Shown here: positions 1-9,557 of the stretch, piece by piece
Layout of the letters: the number at the start of each line of letters is the position of its first letter
How positions within the stretch are numbered: position 1 is the stretch's first letter
Source of the DNA: JBOGVA01 sp050692195
Lineage (GTDB): Bacteria; Actinomycetota; UBA4738
NCBI GenBank assembly: GCA_050692195.1
Contig: JBOGVA010000025.1
Span: forward strand, 1 to 21,032
DNA length: 21,032 bases
Reading direction: 5' to 3'
Translations under genes and position numbers: made by a program
Notes under the pieces: model-generated
The model's database searches: none
Told to the model about the DNA's origin: nothing
What the model saw: the letters and a program-made list of their open reading frames with translations, nothing else

Positions 1-84
1 GAAGAGACCTCGGCGGAAGCTGAAGAGGACGTCTCCCTGGAGTCGATCGTCGAGGAGCTCAAGCGACGCGAGGGTCGCTCCTAG
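1..84 (+). CDS. rpsA: C-terminal end of probable 30S ribosomal protein S1 (partial)
   Basis: Only the last 27 codons are visible, in frame from base 1 to a TAG stop. They encode an acidic stretch rich in Glu and Ala followed by a charged tail ending KRREGRS. No S1 RNA-binding repeat falls inside the window, so the call does not rest on a domain. It rests on position: in Actinomycetota rpsA sits immediately upstream of coaE, and S1 proteins commonly end in a low-complexity acidic tail like this one. The coaE start follows 18 bases after the stop. Another protein with an acidic tail cannot be excluded from these residues alone. Confidence 0.55.
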   Translation, partial: EETSAEAEEDVSLESIVEELKRREGRS

Positions 85-102
85 GCCCAATCACACGTTT
101 CC

Positions 103-714
103 ATGCTGCTGGTAGGCCTGACAGGTGCCATCGGCTCGGGCAAGACCACGGTTGCTCGCCTGCTGGGAGATCGTGGGGCAATAGTCTTCGACGCGGACGA
201 GCTGGCCCACCGAGCGATCGATCCGGGCACGCCAGCGAACGCGAAGGTCGTCGAGCGGTTCGGCCCAGAGCTCCGCGCTGCCGACGGCAGCATCGACCGC
301 CAGGCGCTCGCCCGACGGGTCTTCGAGGACGAGCGGGCCCGGCGCGATCTGGAGACGATAGTCCACCCCGAGGTGTTCAGGCTGCTTGCGGAGGAGCTGA
401 CTCCCCATCGGGAGACAGATCGGGTCGTCGTCTTCGACGCACCACTCATCGTGGAGGCCGGCTTCCAGGCGGCGTTCGACGTTCTGGTCGTCGTCACGGC
501 GCCGGCCGACGTTCGCCTCGCCAGGATCGGGTCCTCCGGGCGTATGACCGAGGAGGATGCCAGGGCTCGGGGTGCCGTCCAGGCCCCGGACGAGGACAAG
601 GAACGCGTCGCCGACTTCGTGATCCGCAACGACGGAAGCCTCCAGGACCTGGAGGCCAAGGTCGATCGCCTGCGGGACGAGCTGAAGTCTCGCGCGCGTC
701 GAAGCCGTCGCTAA
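103..714 (+). CDS. coaE: Dephospho-CoA kinase
   Basis: Catalyses the last step of coenzyme A synthesis, ATP-dependent phosphorylation of the 3'-hydroxyl of dephospho-CoA, in the cytoplasm. The 203-residue protein has the family's usual length. The P-loop GAIGSGKT is at residues 8-15, the substrate-side segment VFDADELAHR at 29-38, and the hallmark DAPLIVEAGF (family DxPLLxE) at 113-122. The C-terminal part has the lid-type arginines and the ADFVIRNDG segment found near the end of CoaE proteins. The ATG at 103 puts the P-loop at its normal distance from the N-terminus. No clear Shine-Dalgarno sequence precedes it, so translation may be coupled to the upstream gene. The stop at 712-714 lies 11 bases before the next gene. 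The extra arginine-rich end (RARRSRR) is unremarkable. Confidence 0.95.
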   Translation: MLLVGLTGAIGSGKTTVARLLGDRGAIVFDADELAHRAIDPGTPANAKVVERFGPELRAADGSIDRQALARRVFEDERARRDLETIVHPEVFRLLAEELTPHRETDRVVVFDAPLIVEAGFQAAFDVLVVVTAPADVRLARIGSSGRMTEEDARARGAVQAPDEDKERVADFVIRNDGSLQDLEAKVDRLRDELKSRARRSRR

Positions 715-717
715 GAT
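712..717 (+). promoter_or_regulatory. Possible -10 element (TAAGAT) for the HAD gene
   Basis: TAAGAT overlaps the coaE stop codon and lies 8 bases before the GTG start at 726. A transcript started at the usual distance would begin at or next to the GTG and so be leaderless. No convincing -35 element is visible. The same layout is seen at uvrB and uvrA. Confidence 0.35.
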
Positions 718-725
718 CCGGGGGG

Positions 726-1439
726 GTGGCCTATCGAGCGGTGTTCTTCGATGCCGGAGAGACGCTGGTCCACCCCCACCCTTCCTTCCCGGAGCTGCTC
801 ACGCTGACGCTCCGGGAGGAGGGTCTGGAGGTGGACCCGGTCCTCATCCGCGAGAAGCTCTACGTGGTTTCCGACCGCTTCGCGCGGAGCGCCAGGGAGG
901 GCGAGCTGTGGTCCACGTCTCCCGAGCGATCCAAGCTCTTCTGGGCGTCCGTATACGGAGAGCTCCTGGCCGAGATGGGGCTCGAGTTCGGCGACGGTCT
1001 GGCGGAGCGCCTGTACCGGACCTTCACCGACCTCTCCAACTACCGTCTCTTCCCCGACGTGGAGCTGACGCTGATCCTCCTGCGGGACGCTGGGCTCAAG
1101 CTGGGCGTGATCTCGAACTTCGAGGAGTGGCTGGAGCGGCTCCTGGAATCCCTTCAGGTAGCCCGCTTCTTCGACGTGCGGGTCATCTCGGGCGTGGAGG
1201 GGATGGAGAAGCCGGATCCTCGCATCTTTTGGCTGGCCCTGGAGCGAACCGGCGTTTCCCCGGAGGAGTCCGTGTATGTGGGGGACAACCCCATGTTCGA
1301 CATCGAGCCGGCCGAGGAGGTCGGCATGTTCGCCGTGCTCCTCGACCGGCGAGGGCGGTTTCCCGATCACCCGGGCACGCGCATAACCACCCTTCAGGAC
1401 CTGCCCGACGCGATCGGCCTGCCCCGCTCGGCGGCGTGA
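726..1439 (+). CDS. HAD superfamily hydrolase, subfamily IA
   Basis: A cytoplasmic haloacid dehalogenase-fold protein of 237 residues, in the subfamily with an alpha-helical cap between motifs I and II. Motif I is FFDAGETL, with nucleophile Asp9. Motif II Ser is at 130 in VISNFEEW, motif III Lys162 in MEKPDPRIF, and motif IV is VGDNPMFD with Asp187 and Asp192. The position two residues after the nucleophile, normally the Asp acid/base of HAD phosphatases, is Gly11. That makes phosphatase activity uncertain and resembles DxG-type branches of the family. The substrate cannot be predicted. The GTG start at 726 follows coaE closely, and the stop overlaps the next gene's ATG (TGATG), so the two are probably translationally coupled. 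Confidence 0.85.
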   Translation: MAYRAVFFDAGETLVHPHPSFPELLTLTLREEGLEVDPVLIREKLYVVSDRFARSAREGELWSTSPERSKLFWASVYGELLAEMGLEFGDGLAERLYRTFTDLSNYRLFPDVELTLILLRDAGLKLGVISNFEEWLERLLESLQVARFFDVRVISGVEGMEKPDPRIFWLALERTGVSPEESVYVGDNPMFDIEPAEEVGMFAVLLDRRGRFPDHPGTRITTLQDLPDAIGLPRSAA

Positions 1440-1807
1440 TGGCCGAAAGGGAGTTCACCGTGGAGGAAGCGAACTCGCTGTTGCCTGCGCTCTCTCGCTC
1501 GCTCACCCAGATCAAGGAGGCCAGGCAGGCCGTGCTGCATGGGGGCGAGCGTATCCGCCGCTCCGCCCGCTGGGACGGAGGCGGAAGCCAGGGCAAGGAG
1601 TACTGGGATGCTCTTTCCACGCTCCGGCGCGAAGTGGAGAGCCTCAGCGAGCAGGGGATCGTCCTCCGGGACGCCGAGGAGGGCCTGCTTGACTTCCCGG
1701 CCAGGCGGGAGGGGAGACAGGTGTTCCTGTGCTGGCGACTAGGAGAGGTCCGCGTCGGCTACTGGCACGGTCCGGAGACCGGATTTGCCGGGAGGCGCCC
1801 CCTCTAG
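1439..1807 (+). CDS. DUF2203 family protein
   Basis: A 122-residue protein that matches the uncharacterised DUF2203 family along its length. The N-terminal FTVEEANSLLPAL segment (residues 6-18) and the C-terminal GEVRVGYWHGPETGFAGRRP segment (102-121) are the family's two conserved blocks. The middle is helical and charged and could form a short coiled coil. There is no signal peptide or membrane segment. The ATG overlaps the stop of the HAD gene in the sequence TGATG, so it probably sits in the same transcript and is made by coupled translation. No function is known for the family. The pairing with a HAD protein is not enough to assign one. Confidence 0.85.
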   Translation: MAEREFTVEEANSLLPALSRSLTQIKEARQAVLHGGERIRRSARWDGGGSQGKEYWDALSTLRREVESLSEQGIVLRDAEEGLLDFPARREGRQVFLCWRLGEVRVGYWHGPETGFAGRRPL

Positions 1808-1858
1808 CGCAGACTGTGCCTTGCCGGGAGGGCTTCCACAGGGAGACAATCCGCGCCT

Positions 1859-2785
1859 GTGAACGATGCGGCGATCGAGGTGCGCGGCCTCCGCAAGTCT
1901 TACGGCGACGTCGAGGCTGTTCGTGGGATCGACCTCACCGTCCGGACCGGTGAGGTCTTCGCGTTGCTGGGGCCGAACGGCGCCGGCAAGACCACCACCG
2001 TAGAGATCCTGGAGGGCTACCGGCGGCGCAACGACGGTGAGGTATCGGTCCTGGGTTTCGATCCTTCCCGGAACGAGCGAGGGTTCCACTCCCGGATCGG
2101 GATCGTGTTGCAGGCGACGGGGATCGACCCCTACCTGACGGTGGCCGAAACCATCGACCTGTACAGGGCGGCGTACCCGGCCCCTCGGCCGCGAGACGAG
2201 ATCATCGAGCTGGTGGGGCTGGCCCACAAACGGGACACCCGCGTGCTGAAGCTTTCCGGCGGGCAGCAACGGCGGCTCGATGTTGCCATCGCACTGGCCG
2301 GGGACCCCGAGCTGCTGTTCCTGGACGAGCCCACCACTGGATTCGATCCCTCGGCCCGACGGAACGCCTGGCAGATCGTGAAGAACCTGGCCGGTCTCGG
2401 GAAGACCATCTTCCTGACGACCCACTACATGGATGAGGCGCAGTACCTGGCAAAGCAGGTAGCGATCATCGCCTCCGGGAAGATCGTGGCCCTGGGGCAG
2501 CCCAGCACCCTCGCCGGCCGGGACACGGCGGCTACCGTCGTTCGATTCCGACTTCCCGAAGGCGTTCCGGGACTTCCGGGGCCGCTGAGGGAGCAAGCCA
2601 TCGAGGCCGACGGGATGATCGAGGTACGGACCACGGACCCCACTCGGGCTCTCCACGACGTCACGGCATGGGCCCTGGAGCGGGACATCCGGCTGGAGGC
2701 GCTAAGCGTGAGCCGTCCCTCGCTGGAAGACGTCTACCTGGAGATCACCGGCAGCGTGGAGGGCGCGGGGGCGGCCGATGAGTGA
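1859..2785 (+). CDS. ABC exporter ATP-binding protein (ABC-2 / drug-resistance type)
   Basis: The ATPase subunit of an ABC-2 type exporter, acting at the inner face of the membrane with the permease encoded next to it. The 308-residue protein has Walker A GPNGAGKT at 38-45, the Q-loop in GIVLQATG near 81-88, signature LSGGQQRRL at 132-140, Walker B LLFLDEPTTG at 152-161 with Glu157, and the switch His189. A C-terminal region of about 100 residues, ending in a SLEDVYLEITG segment, is typical of the DrrA/CcmA-like branch. The GTG start at 1859 is chosen because it begins just before the first beta strand. The gene overlaps the permease start by 8 bases, indicating coupled expression. The substrate is unknown; drugs, lipids and polysaccharides are all possible for this branch. 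Confidence 0.9.
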   Translation: MNDAAIEVRGLRKSYGDVEAVRGIDLTVRTGEVFALLGPNGAGKTTTVEILEGYRRRNDGEVSVLGFDPSRNERGFHSRIGIVLQATGIDPYLTVAETIDLYRAAYPAPRPRDEIIELVGLAHKRDTRVLKLSGGQQRRLDVAIALAGDPELLFLDEPTTGFDPSARRNAWQIVKNLAGLGKTIFLTTHYMDEAQYLAKQVAIIASGKIVALGQPSTLAGRDTAATVVRFRLPEGVPGLPGPLREQAIEADGMIEVRTTDPTRALHDVTAWALERDIRLEALSVSRPSLEDVYLEITGSVEGAGAADE

Positions 2786-3587
2786 CGCCGAAGTTCACGC
2801 GCGACCACGGAGCGACGTCTGGCTGACGCTCAACCAGCTCCGATACACGAACAAGGCCTTCTGGCGGAATCCCGCGACCGCCTTCTTCACCTTCGCCTTC
2901 CCCCTGATGTTCCTGGTGATCTTCACGGTGCTGTTCGGGAACGACACGATCGATCTCTCTCCCGGCCAGACCGTGAACACCTCCACCTTCTACGTGGCCA
3001 GCATCACGGCCTTCTCCGTCATTACCGCCTGCTACACGAACCTGGCCATCGGCGTGTCCTTCCTGAGGGATCAGGGGGTGCTGAAGCGGACCCGGGGGAC
3101 GCCGCAACCAGGGTGGACGTACCTGGCCGCGCGGATCCTGCACTCGGTCCTGGTGTCGTTGCTGCTGGTCGTGATCTGCGTGACGTTCGGGGCACTCTTC
3201 TACGACGTGACGGTGCCCACCACGACGCTTCCCGCCTTCCTCGTCACGCTGGTGATAGGCGCGGCTTCCTTCTGCGCGCTCGGGCTGGCCCTCACCGCGG
3301 TGATCCCGAACGCGGACGCCTCACCGGCCATCGTCAATGCCTCGATCCTGCCGCTCCTGTTCATCTCAGATGTGTTCATACCGCTCAGGGAGGACGCGCC
3401 CAAGTGGCTCTCCTTCCTGGCCGATCTCTTCCCCGTGAAGCACTTCGTTGAGGGGATGCTGGCTTCCTTCTTCCCGCTTCCGGGAGAGTCGAGCTTCCGC
3501 CCAGGCGACCTCCTCATCATGGCCGTCTGGGGGCTGGCGGGGCTCCTGCTCGCCATCCGGTTCTTCTCCTGGGAGCCGCGCCGCTAG
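2778..3587 (+). CDS. ABC-2 type exporter permease
   Basis: The membrane subunit that pairs with the ATPase encoded immediately upstream. The 269-residue protein has a short cytoplasmic N-terminus and about six hydrophobic segments, near residues 35-53, 72-92, 118-142, 150-176, 184-202 and 244-263. The LKRTRGTPQPGWTYLAARIL segment between the second and third (about 102-121) is the conserved region of ABC-2 permeases such as DrrB and the daunorubicin-type exporters. The ATG at 2778 lies inside the end of the ATPase gene (ATGAGTGA). One ATPase gene plus one permease gene suggests a complex of two copies of each. There is no sign of a regulator or a biosynthetic gene alongside that would reveal the cargo. 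Confidence 0.9.
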   Translation: MSDAEVHARPRSDVWLTLNQLRYTNKAFWRNPATAFFTFAFPLMFLVIFTVLFGNDTIDLSPGQTVNTSTFYVASITAFSVITACYTNLAIGVSFLRDQGVLKRTRGTPQPGWTYLAARILHSVLVSLLLVVICVTFGALFYDVTVPTTTLPAFLVTLVIGAASFCALGLALTAVIPNADASPAIVNASILPLLFISDVFIPLREDAPKWLSFLADLFPVKHFVEGMLASFFPLPGESSFRPGDLLIMAVWGLAGLLLAIRFFSWEPRR

Positions 3588-3614
3588 AAGGCGCTCGGCC
3601 TTCGCTCCCGCACC

Positions 3615-3647
3615 GGCGCCGCGTGCTAGGCTCGCGCCGTCGGCGCC
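3615..3647 (+). promoter_or_regulatory. Promoter-like element inside a 7-bp inverted repeat, before the importer operon
   Basis: Arms GGCGCCG at 3615-3621 and CGGCGCC at 3641-3647 form a perfect inverted repeat. Between them is a candidate -10 box TAGGCT (3627-3632) with TG one base upstream, as in an extended -10. The predicted start would lie about 60 bases before the binding-protein ATG. The arms could be an operator for a local regulator, but short GC-rich repeats arise often by chance in this genome. No good -35 is visible. Confidence 0.35.
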
Positions 3648-3699
3648 ACCCGCTCCCGCCGTGACAAGGCGCCGGACGCGAGAGCAAGAGGAGGGGGAA

Positions 3700-4515
3700 A
3701 TGCGACGACTCAGCATGGTCCTCATAGTGTTCAGCCTGCTAGCCGCGGCGTGCGCCGAGGAGCAGACAACGGTCACCGGAGAGGGGTGCGACCCGCCGCC
3801 GCTGAAGCAGGCGGACACGCTGAACGTGGCCGCCGAGCACCCGTACTACGAGCCCTTCCTCATCGGCGAGCAGGCCAACCCGACCGGATTCGAGGCTGAG
3901 GTCATCAACGAGATCGCCGAGCGCCTCGGCATCGCTGAGGTCACGTGGACCAACATCGCCTTCGATCAGCTGTACGCCCCCGGCACGAAGAACTGGGACC
4001 TCGGCGTCAGCGAGATCACGATCACGGAGGAGAGAGACGCGGCCGTCGACTTCAGTGAGCCGTACTTCACCGCCAACCAAGGGATCCTCGTTCGCGCCGA
4101 CAGCGAGTACGCCGGCGCGACCAGCGTCGCCGAAATAAAGGACGCCAAGTTCGGCGCGGAGGCTGGTACCACGGGGCTCGACTACGTCGAGCAGAACGTC
4201 CAGCCCACGCAGGAGGTCGCTCAGTTCGACACCACCGACGTGGCGGCACAGGCCCTCAAGGTGGGCAACATCGACATTCAAGTCATCGACGTGCCCATCG
4301 CCATCGGGATCCGGGACGGGTCCGAGGACGTCGAGCTGGAGGTCATCGGCCAGTTCATCACCAACGAGAACTACGGACTGACCTTCCAGGAGGGCAGCGC
4401 GCTGAAGGGGTGTGTGGACGAAGCCATCACGGCAATGACGGAGGACGGGTTCATCGAGGATGCCCAGAGCACCTGGTTCCCCGGGAGCACGGACCTTCCG
4501 GTCTTCGAGCCGTAG
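3700..4515 (+). CDS. Polar amino acid ABC transporter substrate-binding lipoprotein
   Basis: A 271-residue extracytoplasmic solute-binding protein (SBP_bac_3 family) that delivers substrate to the permease encoded downstream. The N-terminus is a lipoprotein-type signal, MRRLSMVLIVFSLLAAAC, with Cys18 as the likely lipidated residue; Ala rather than Leu at -3 makes the lipobox slightly imperfect. The mature part has the family segments ITEERDAAVDFSEPY (the substrate carboxylate-binding region) near 110-125, GAEAGTTGLDYVEQ near 150-165, and a C-terminal block around EGSALKGCVDEAITAMTEDG. The ATG at 3700 is preceded by the purine-rich GAGGAGGGGGAA, a strong ribosome-binding site. It is preferred to an upstream in-frame start at 3448, which lies inside the previous gene. 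The amino acid bound is unknown. Confidence 0.92.
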   Translation: MRRLSMVLIVFSLLAAACAEEQTTVTGEGCDPPPLKQADTLNVAAEHPYYEPFLIGEQANPTGFEAEVINEIAERLGIAEVTWTNIAFDQLYAPGTKNWDLGVSEITITEERDAAVDFSEPYFTANQGILVRADSEYAGATSVAEIKDAKFGAEAGTTGLDYVEQNVQPTQEVAQFDTTDVAAQALKVGNIDIQVIDVPIAIGIRDGSEDVELEVIGQFITNENYGLTFQEGSALKGCVDEAITAMTEDGFIEDAQSTWFPGSTDLPVFEP

Positions 4516-4554
4516 CCCGGAAGGACCGAGCCCGGCCCTGGGCGAGCGTCGCTG

Positions 4555-5442
4555 ATGCAGCCGCCTTCCGCGCCTGCACCCCCGGTGACCGTTCCGGCGC
4601 GCCGGTCCCGGATGCTCAGGGGCGAGAAGCGCGCCGCCTGGATCTCCGCGATCAGCACCGCCGTCGTCCTGGCGGTCATCGCGTTGCTTGTATTGAGCGC
4701 CCCGGGATCGGACAACGTGGCCCGCTCGTTCTTCTCCGCGGAGCACTTGAAGGGCGCCACGTTGGGAACCGAGAGGACCGCGTCGGTGCCCGCGGCCTTC
4801 TTCCGGGTGACCGTGCGGATGTTCCTGATATCCGAGGTGCTGGTCCTGGTGTTCGGGCTGCTACTGGCGGTGCTCCGGAGCCTGCCCGGCGCAGTCTTCT
4901 TCCCGTTCAGGATCCTCGCCATCGCGTACATCGACTTCTTCCGGGGCATTCCGCTGCTCCTGGTGATGTTCATCGTGGGGTTCGGCTTCCCGGGCTTGGA
5001 GCTCGGCCCCATCTCGCGGCAGTCCCTGTTCACCTACGGAGTGATCTCGCTGGTGTTGGTGTACTCGGCCTACGTTGCCGAGGTGTACCGGGCGGGCATC
5101 GACTCCGTGCATCAGAGCCAGACCTCAGCGGCTCGTTCCCTGGGGCTGTCTCGGACCCAAGCCATGCGGTACGTGGTGCTACCGCAGGCCATTCGGCGGG
5201 TTCTGCCGCCGCTGCTCAACGACTTCATCGGGCTCCAGAAGGACACGGCCCTGGTCGCCGCCATCGGTCTGGTCGAGGTGGTCCGGACGGCCCAGGCCTA
5301 CAACACGACGCACTTCAACTTCTCGGCCCTCACCGTGGCGGCCACCCTCTTCATCCTGCTCACGATCCCGCTCGCGCGGTTCACCGACTATCTGATCGCC
5401 CGGGACCAGCGGCGCATGAGAGCTGCGGGAGGCGTGCGGTGA
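4555..5442 (+). CDS. Polar amino acid ABC transporter permease
   Basis: The inner-membrane channel subunit of a His/Glu/Gln/Arg-type importer, 295 residues. A long polar N-terminus is followed by a hydrophobic segment at about 30-48 and an outside loop of about 35 residues, then the transmembrane domain from about 82. The EAA-type cytoplasmic loop is at 178-205 (YRAGIDSVHQSQTSAARSLG and the residues after it), followed by RYVVLPQAIRRVLPPLLNDF. This is the signature of the HisM/GlnP branch and the contact site for the ATPase. Only one permease gene is present, so the transporter probably uses a homodimer. The start at 4555 follows the binding-protein stop by 39 bases; ATG at 4612 is an alternative. 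The stop overlaps the ATPase start. Confidence 0.92.
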   Translation: MQPPSAPAPPVTVPARRSRMLRGEKRAAWISAISTAVVLAVIALLVLSAPGSDNVARSFFSAEHLKGATLGTERTASVPAAFFRVTVRMFLISEVLVLVFGLLLAVLRSLPGAVFFPFRILAIAYIDFFRGIPLLLVMFIVGFGFPGLELGPISRQSLFTYGVISLVLVYSAYVAEVYRAGIDSVHQSQTSAARSLGLSRTQAMRYVVLPQAIRRVLPPLLNDFIGLQKDTALVAAIGLVEVVRTAQAYNTTHFNFSALTVAATLFILLTIPLARFTDYLIARDQRRMRAAGGVR

Positions 5443-6194
5443 CGGCTGAGAACGATGCGCTTCTCGTTGAAGGCGTGCACAAGTCCTACGACCACCTGGA
5501 AGTCCTGAAGGGGATCGATCTGTCGGTTGCCGACCACGACGTGATCTGCCTTATCGGCGCGTCGGGATCGGGGAAGTCGACCCTCCTGAAGTGCGTGAAC
5601 CTCCTCGAGCCCATCGACGCCGGGCGGATCTTCGTGGAGGGTGAGGAGATCACCGCAGAGGGTGTGGACGTCAACCGGATCCGCCGGCACATCGGGATCG
5701 TGTTCCAGGCGTTCAACCTGTTCCCGCACATGACGGTCCTTCGGAACATCACCATCGCGCCCATCAAGGTCCTGGGCCTGTCCCAGAAGGAGGCCGACGT
5801 TCAAGCATGCGACCTCCTCACGCGATTCGGCCTCCTGGACAAGAAGGACGAGTACCCGGACCGCCTTTCGGGGGGGCAGCAGCAACGCGCGGCCATCGTC
5901 CGGGCGCTGGCCATGAACCCCGACATCATGTTGCTCGACGAGATCACCAGCGCGCTCGACCCCGAGCTCGTGGCCGAGGTCCTGAACGTCATCCGGGGCC
6001 TGGCCGAGATCGGGATGACCATGCTGATCGCCACCCACGAGATGGGGTTCGCCCGCGACATCGCCAACCGAGTGTGCTTCCTGGACGGCGGATCCATCCT
6101 GGAGCAGGGGCCGCCGGAGGAGATCTTCTCCACGCCCCAGAACCCCCGGACCAGAGCGTTCCTCCAGCGCATCATCGAGGCCGGGCGCCTCTAG
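5439..6194 (+). CDS. Polar amino acid ABC transporter ATP-binding protein (GlnQ-like)
   Basis: The ATPase that powers the importer encoded by the two genes upstream; 251 residues, the normal size for GlnQ/HisP proteins. Walker A GASGSGKST is at 40-48, the Q-loop IGIVFQAFNLFPHMTV at 85-100, signature LSGGQQQR at 143-150, Walker B IMLLDEITSALDP at 163-175 with Glu168, and the switch His200 in ATHEMGFA. The residue after DE is Ile rather than the common Pro, a variant seen in some members. The GTG at 5439 overlaps the permease stop by 4 bases (GTGA), giving coupled translation. The gene was set to this start because the longer open frame upstream runs through the permease in another frame. Confidence 0.93.
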   Translation: MTAENDALLVEGVHKSYDHLEVLKGIDLSVADHDVICLIGASGSGKSTLLKCVNLLEPIDAGRIFVEGEEITAEGVDVNRIRRHIGIVFQAFNLFPHMTVLRNITIAPIKVLGLSQKEADVQACDLLTRFGLLDKKDEYPDRLSGGQQQRAAIVRALAMNPDIMLLDEITSALDPELVAEVLNVIRGLAEIGMTMLIATHEMGFARDIANRVCFLDGGSILEQGPPEEIFSTPQNPRTRAFLQRIIEAGRL

Positions 6195-6250
6195 GCCATA
6201 GCGAGGTCTCCCCGGTCTAGCCTCCCCCCGAAGCTGTCCCCGGGCCCGCC

Positions 6251-6256
6251 TACAAT
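6251..6256 (+). promoter_or_regulatory. Candidate -10 element (TACAAT) for uvrB, leaderless start
   Basis: TACAAT lies 7 bases before the GTG start of uvrB, so transcription at the usual distance would begin at the start codon. No Shine-Dalgarno sequence precedes the GTG, which fits a leaderless message. No -35 of good quality is visible, and no actinobacterial-type LexA box (GAAC-N4-GTTC) is seen in the 69-bp gap. Confidence 0.5.
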
Positions 6257-6263
6257 CGCTGCC

Positions 6264-8279
<2,016 letters not shown>

Positions 8280-8298
8280 CAACTACACCGAACCCCGG

Positions 8299-9384
8299 AT
8301 GAGCGGTCTGGCCGTCCGCGCGCCCCTCGCATGGCTCGGTCCGGGCAGGCTGGTCGAGGACGTGATGGTGATCCTGGAGGGCGGACGAGTGACCTTCGCC
8401 GGACCGGCCCGGGATCTCGCAGTGGCCGCCTCGGGAGCGGCTTGGGTGGAGACACTGGCCGGGGATCCCTCGCCTCCGGAGGCGGATGAGGAGATCCACC
8501 TCGATGGCTTCCTGATGCCGGGTGTGGTCGACCGGCACGTGCACATCGGGCTCTCGGACCCGGGGGCCGTGGTGACCGGTGGGGTCACCGCCGTTCGGGA
8601 CATGGGCTGGCCCCCCCGGGACATCCTGTCGCTGGCCGGCGCCTCCGAGAGCCCGTCCTTCAACGGTCCACTGATCTCGGCCGTCGGGCCCATGATCACC
8701 TGCCCGGGCGGCTACCCGACGAGGTCCTCGTGGGCCCCGGATGGAACTGGCCGGGAGGTCGTGGGTGCGGAGGAGGCGGCGGCGGCGGCGGCGGACGTGC
8801 TGGATCAGGGAGCAGTCGCGATCAAGGTGGCCCTGAATGCCGAGGCCGGCCCCACCGTTTCCGACGAAGAGCTACTGGCCGTGTGCGACGCCGCCCACCG
8901 GGCCGGGGCCAGGGTGACCTGCCACGTGCAGGGGAAAGGACAGGCCGCCAGAGCGCTGGGGGCGGGGGTGGACGAGCTCGCGCACTGCCCCTGGACCGAG
9001 CGGCTGAGCGACGATCTGATCCAGGCGATCGCCGAGCGCGTCCGAATCGTATCCACTCTCGACATCCACTCCCACGGCCGGGATACTCCCGAGCTCCGGA
9101 CTGCCACCGAGAACCTCAGCCGGTTCCTGGCGGCTGGAGGCCGCGTGGTCTACGGGACCGACCTGGGCAACGGACCCATCCCTGCCGGCATCCACACCCG
9201 GGAGGCCTGGCTCCTCCGGCAGGCAGGCCTCACCGGCGAACAGGTCCTTCGGGCGATGACGTTCCATCCGATCTCCCCGGGCGCGCCTGCGGACCTGGTG
9301 GGACTGGGAACCAATCCCCTGGAGGACTCGGACGCGCTGGGCGACGTCATCTTCGTCATCCGGGCAGGGCACCGGTTCCGCTGA
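8299..9384 (+). CDS. Amidohydrolase family protein
   Basis: A metal-dependent hydrolase of the amidohydrolase superfamily, 361 residues, predicted cytoplasmic. The metal-binding residues appear in the usual order: H80-V-H82 in DRHVHIGL, Lys176 in AIKVALNAEAG (bridging, probably carboxylated), His209 in TCHVQG, His229 in ELAHCPW and Asp288 in VYGTDLGNG. An N-terminal beta-sandwich segment (VMVILEGGRVTFAGPA) precedes the barrel, and its partner APADLVGLG…VIFVIRAGHRF closes it at the C-terminus, as in imidazolonepropionase, prolidase-like and related enzymes. The substrate cannot be told from sequence. Residues 158-165 include an alanine run encoded by tandem GCG codons. It lies 19 bases after uvrB and may be read from the same message, though the functions are not obviously linked. 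Confidence 0.88.
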   Translation: MSGLAVRAPLAWLGPGRLVEDVMVILEGGRVTFAGPARDLAVAASGAAWVETLAGDPSPPEADEEIHLDGFLMPGVVDRHVHIGLSDPGAVVTGGVTAVRDMGWPPRDILSLAGASESPSFNGPLISAVGPMITCPGGYPTRSSWAPDGTGREVVGAEEAAAAAADVLDQGAVAIKVALNAEAGPTVSDEELLAVCDAAHRAGARVTCHVQGKGQAARALGAGVDELAHCPWTERLSDDLIQAIAERVRIVSTLDIHSHGRDTPELRTATENLSRFLAAGGRVVYGTDLGNGPIPAGIHTREAWLLRQAGLTGEQVLRAMTFHPISPGAPADLVGLGTNPLEDSDALGDVIFVIRAGHRFR

Positions 9385-9557
9385 GCTCCGCGACCGGGCG
9401 GTATGGCCAATCCACATAGAGACTCTTTACACTGCCACGCTGCGTGGTGTAGCCTCGCGCCTCACGTCTGCGGCAGGCGAGGCAATTCGAGTTACCGACA
9501 GTGAGCTTCGTCGCGCCACGGCAACGGCCACTGATAACGCATTCAGAGGAGGTAGGC
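9385..9557. other. Intergenic leader, longest gap in the window
   Basis: This 173-bp gap holds the promoter and palindrome described separately and ends with the ribosome-binding site AGAGGAGGT just before the ATG at 9558. A 33-codon frame at 9403-9504 uses codons rare in this genome (TTA, AGA, TCT) and is probably not a gene. Nothing else is evident. Confidence 0.6.
9426..9455 (+). promoter_or_regulatory. Promoter with an interrupted palindrome between -35 and -10
   Basis: TTTACA (9426-9431) and TAGCCT (9450-9455) are 18 bases apart, a plausible housekeeping-type promoter in a locally AT-richer stretch. The spacer is occupied by an imperfect palindrome: TACA (9428-9431) pairs with TGTA (9448-9451), and CCACG (9435-9439) pairs with CGTGG (9443-9447). 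Each arm junction holds CTG. A dimeric repressor could bind here. Start of transcription is predicted near 9462, about 95 bases before the downstream ATG. Confidence 0.5.

Noticed and set aside
6195..6263. SOS (LexA) box searched for upstream of uvrB, and likewise upstream of uvrA
   Set aside because: No GAAC-N4-GTTC or near match was seen in either upstream region.
8770..8797. Tandem GCG repeat considered as a microsatellite or phase-variable tract
   Set aside because: It is an in-frame alanine run in a GC-rich gene. A change by whole codons would not shift the frame, and similar runs arise from codon bias.
9403..9504. A 33-codon Cys/His-containing frame just upstream of the PqqD-type fusion, considered as a precursor peptide
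   Set aside because: It has no good ribosome-binding site, uses TTA, AGA, TCT and TGT codons that are rare in this genome, and overlaps the predicted promoter of the fusion gene.
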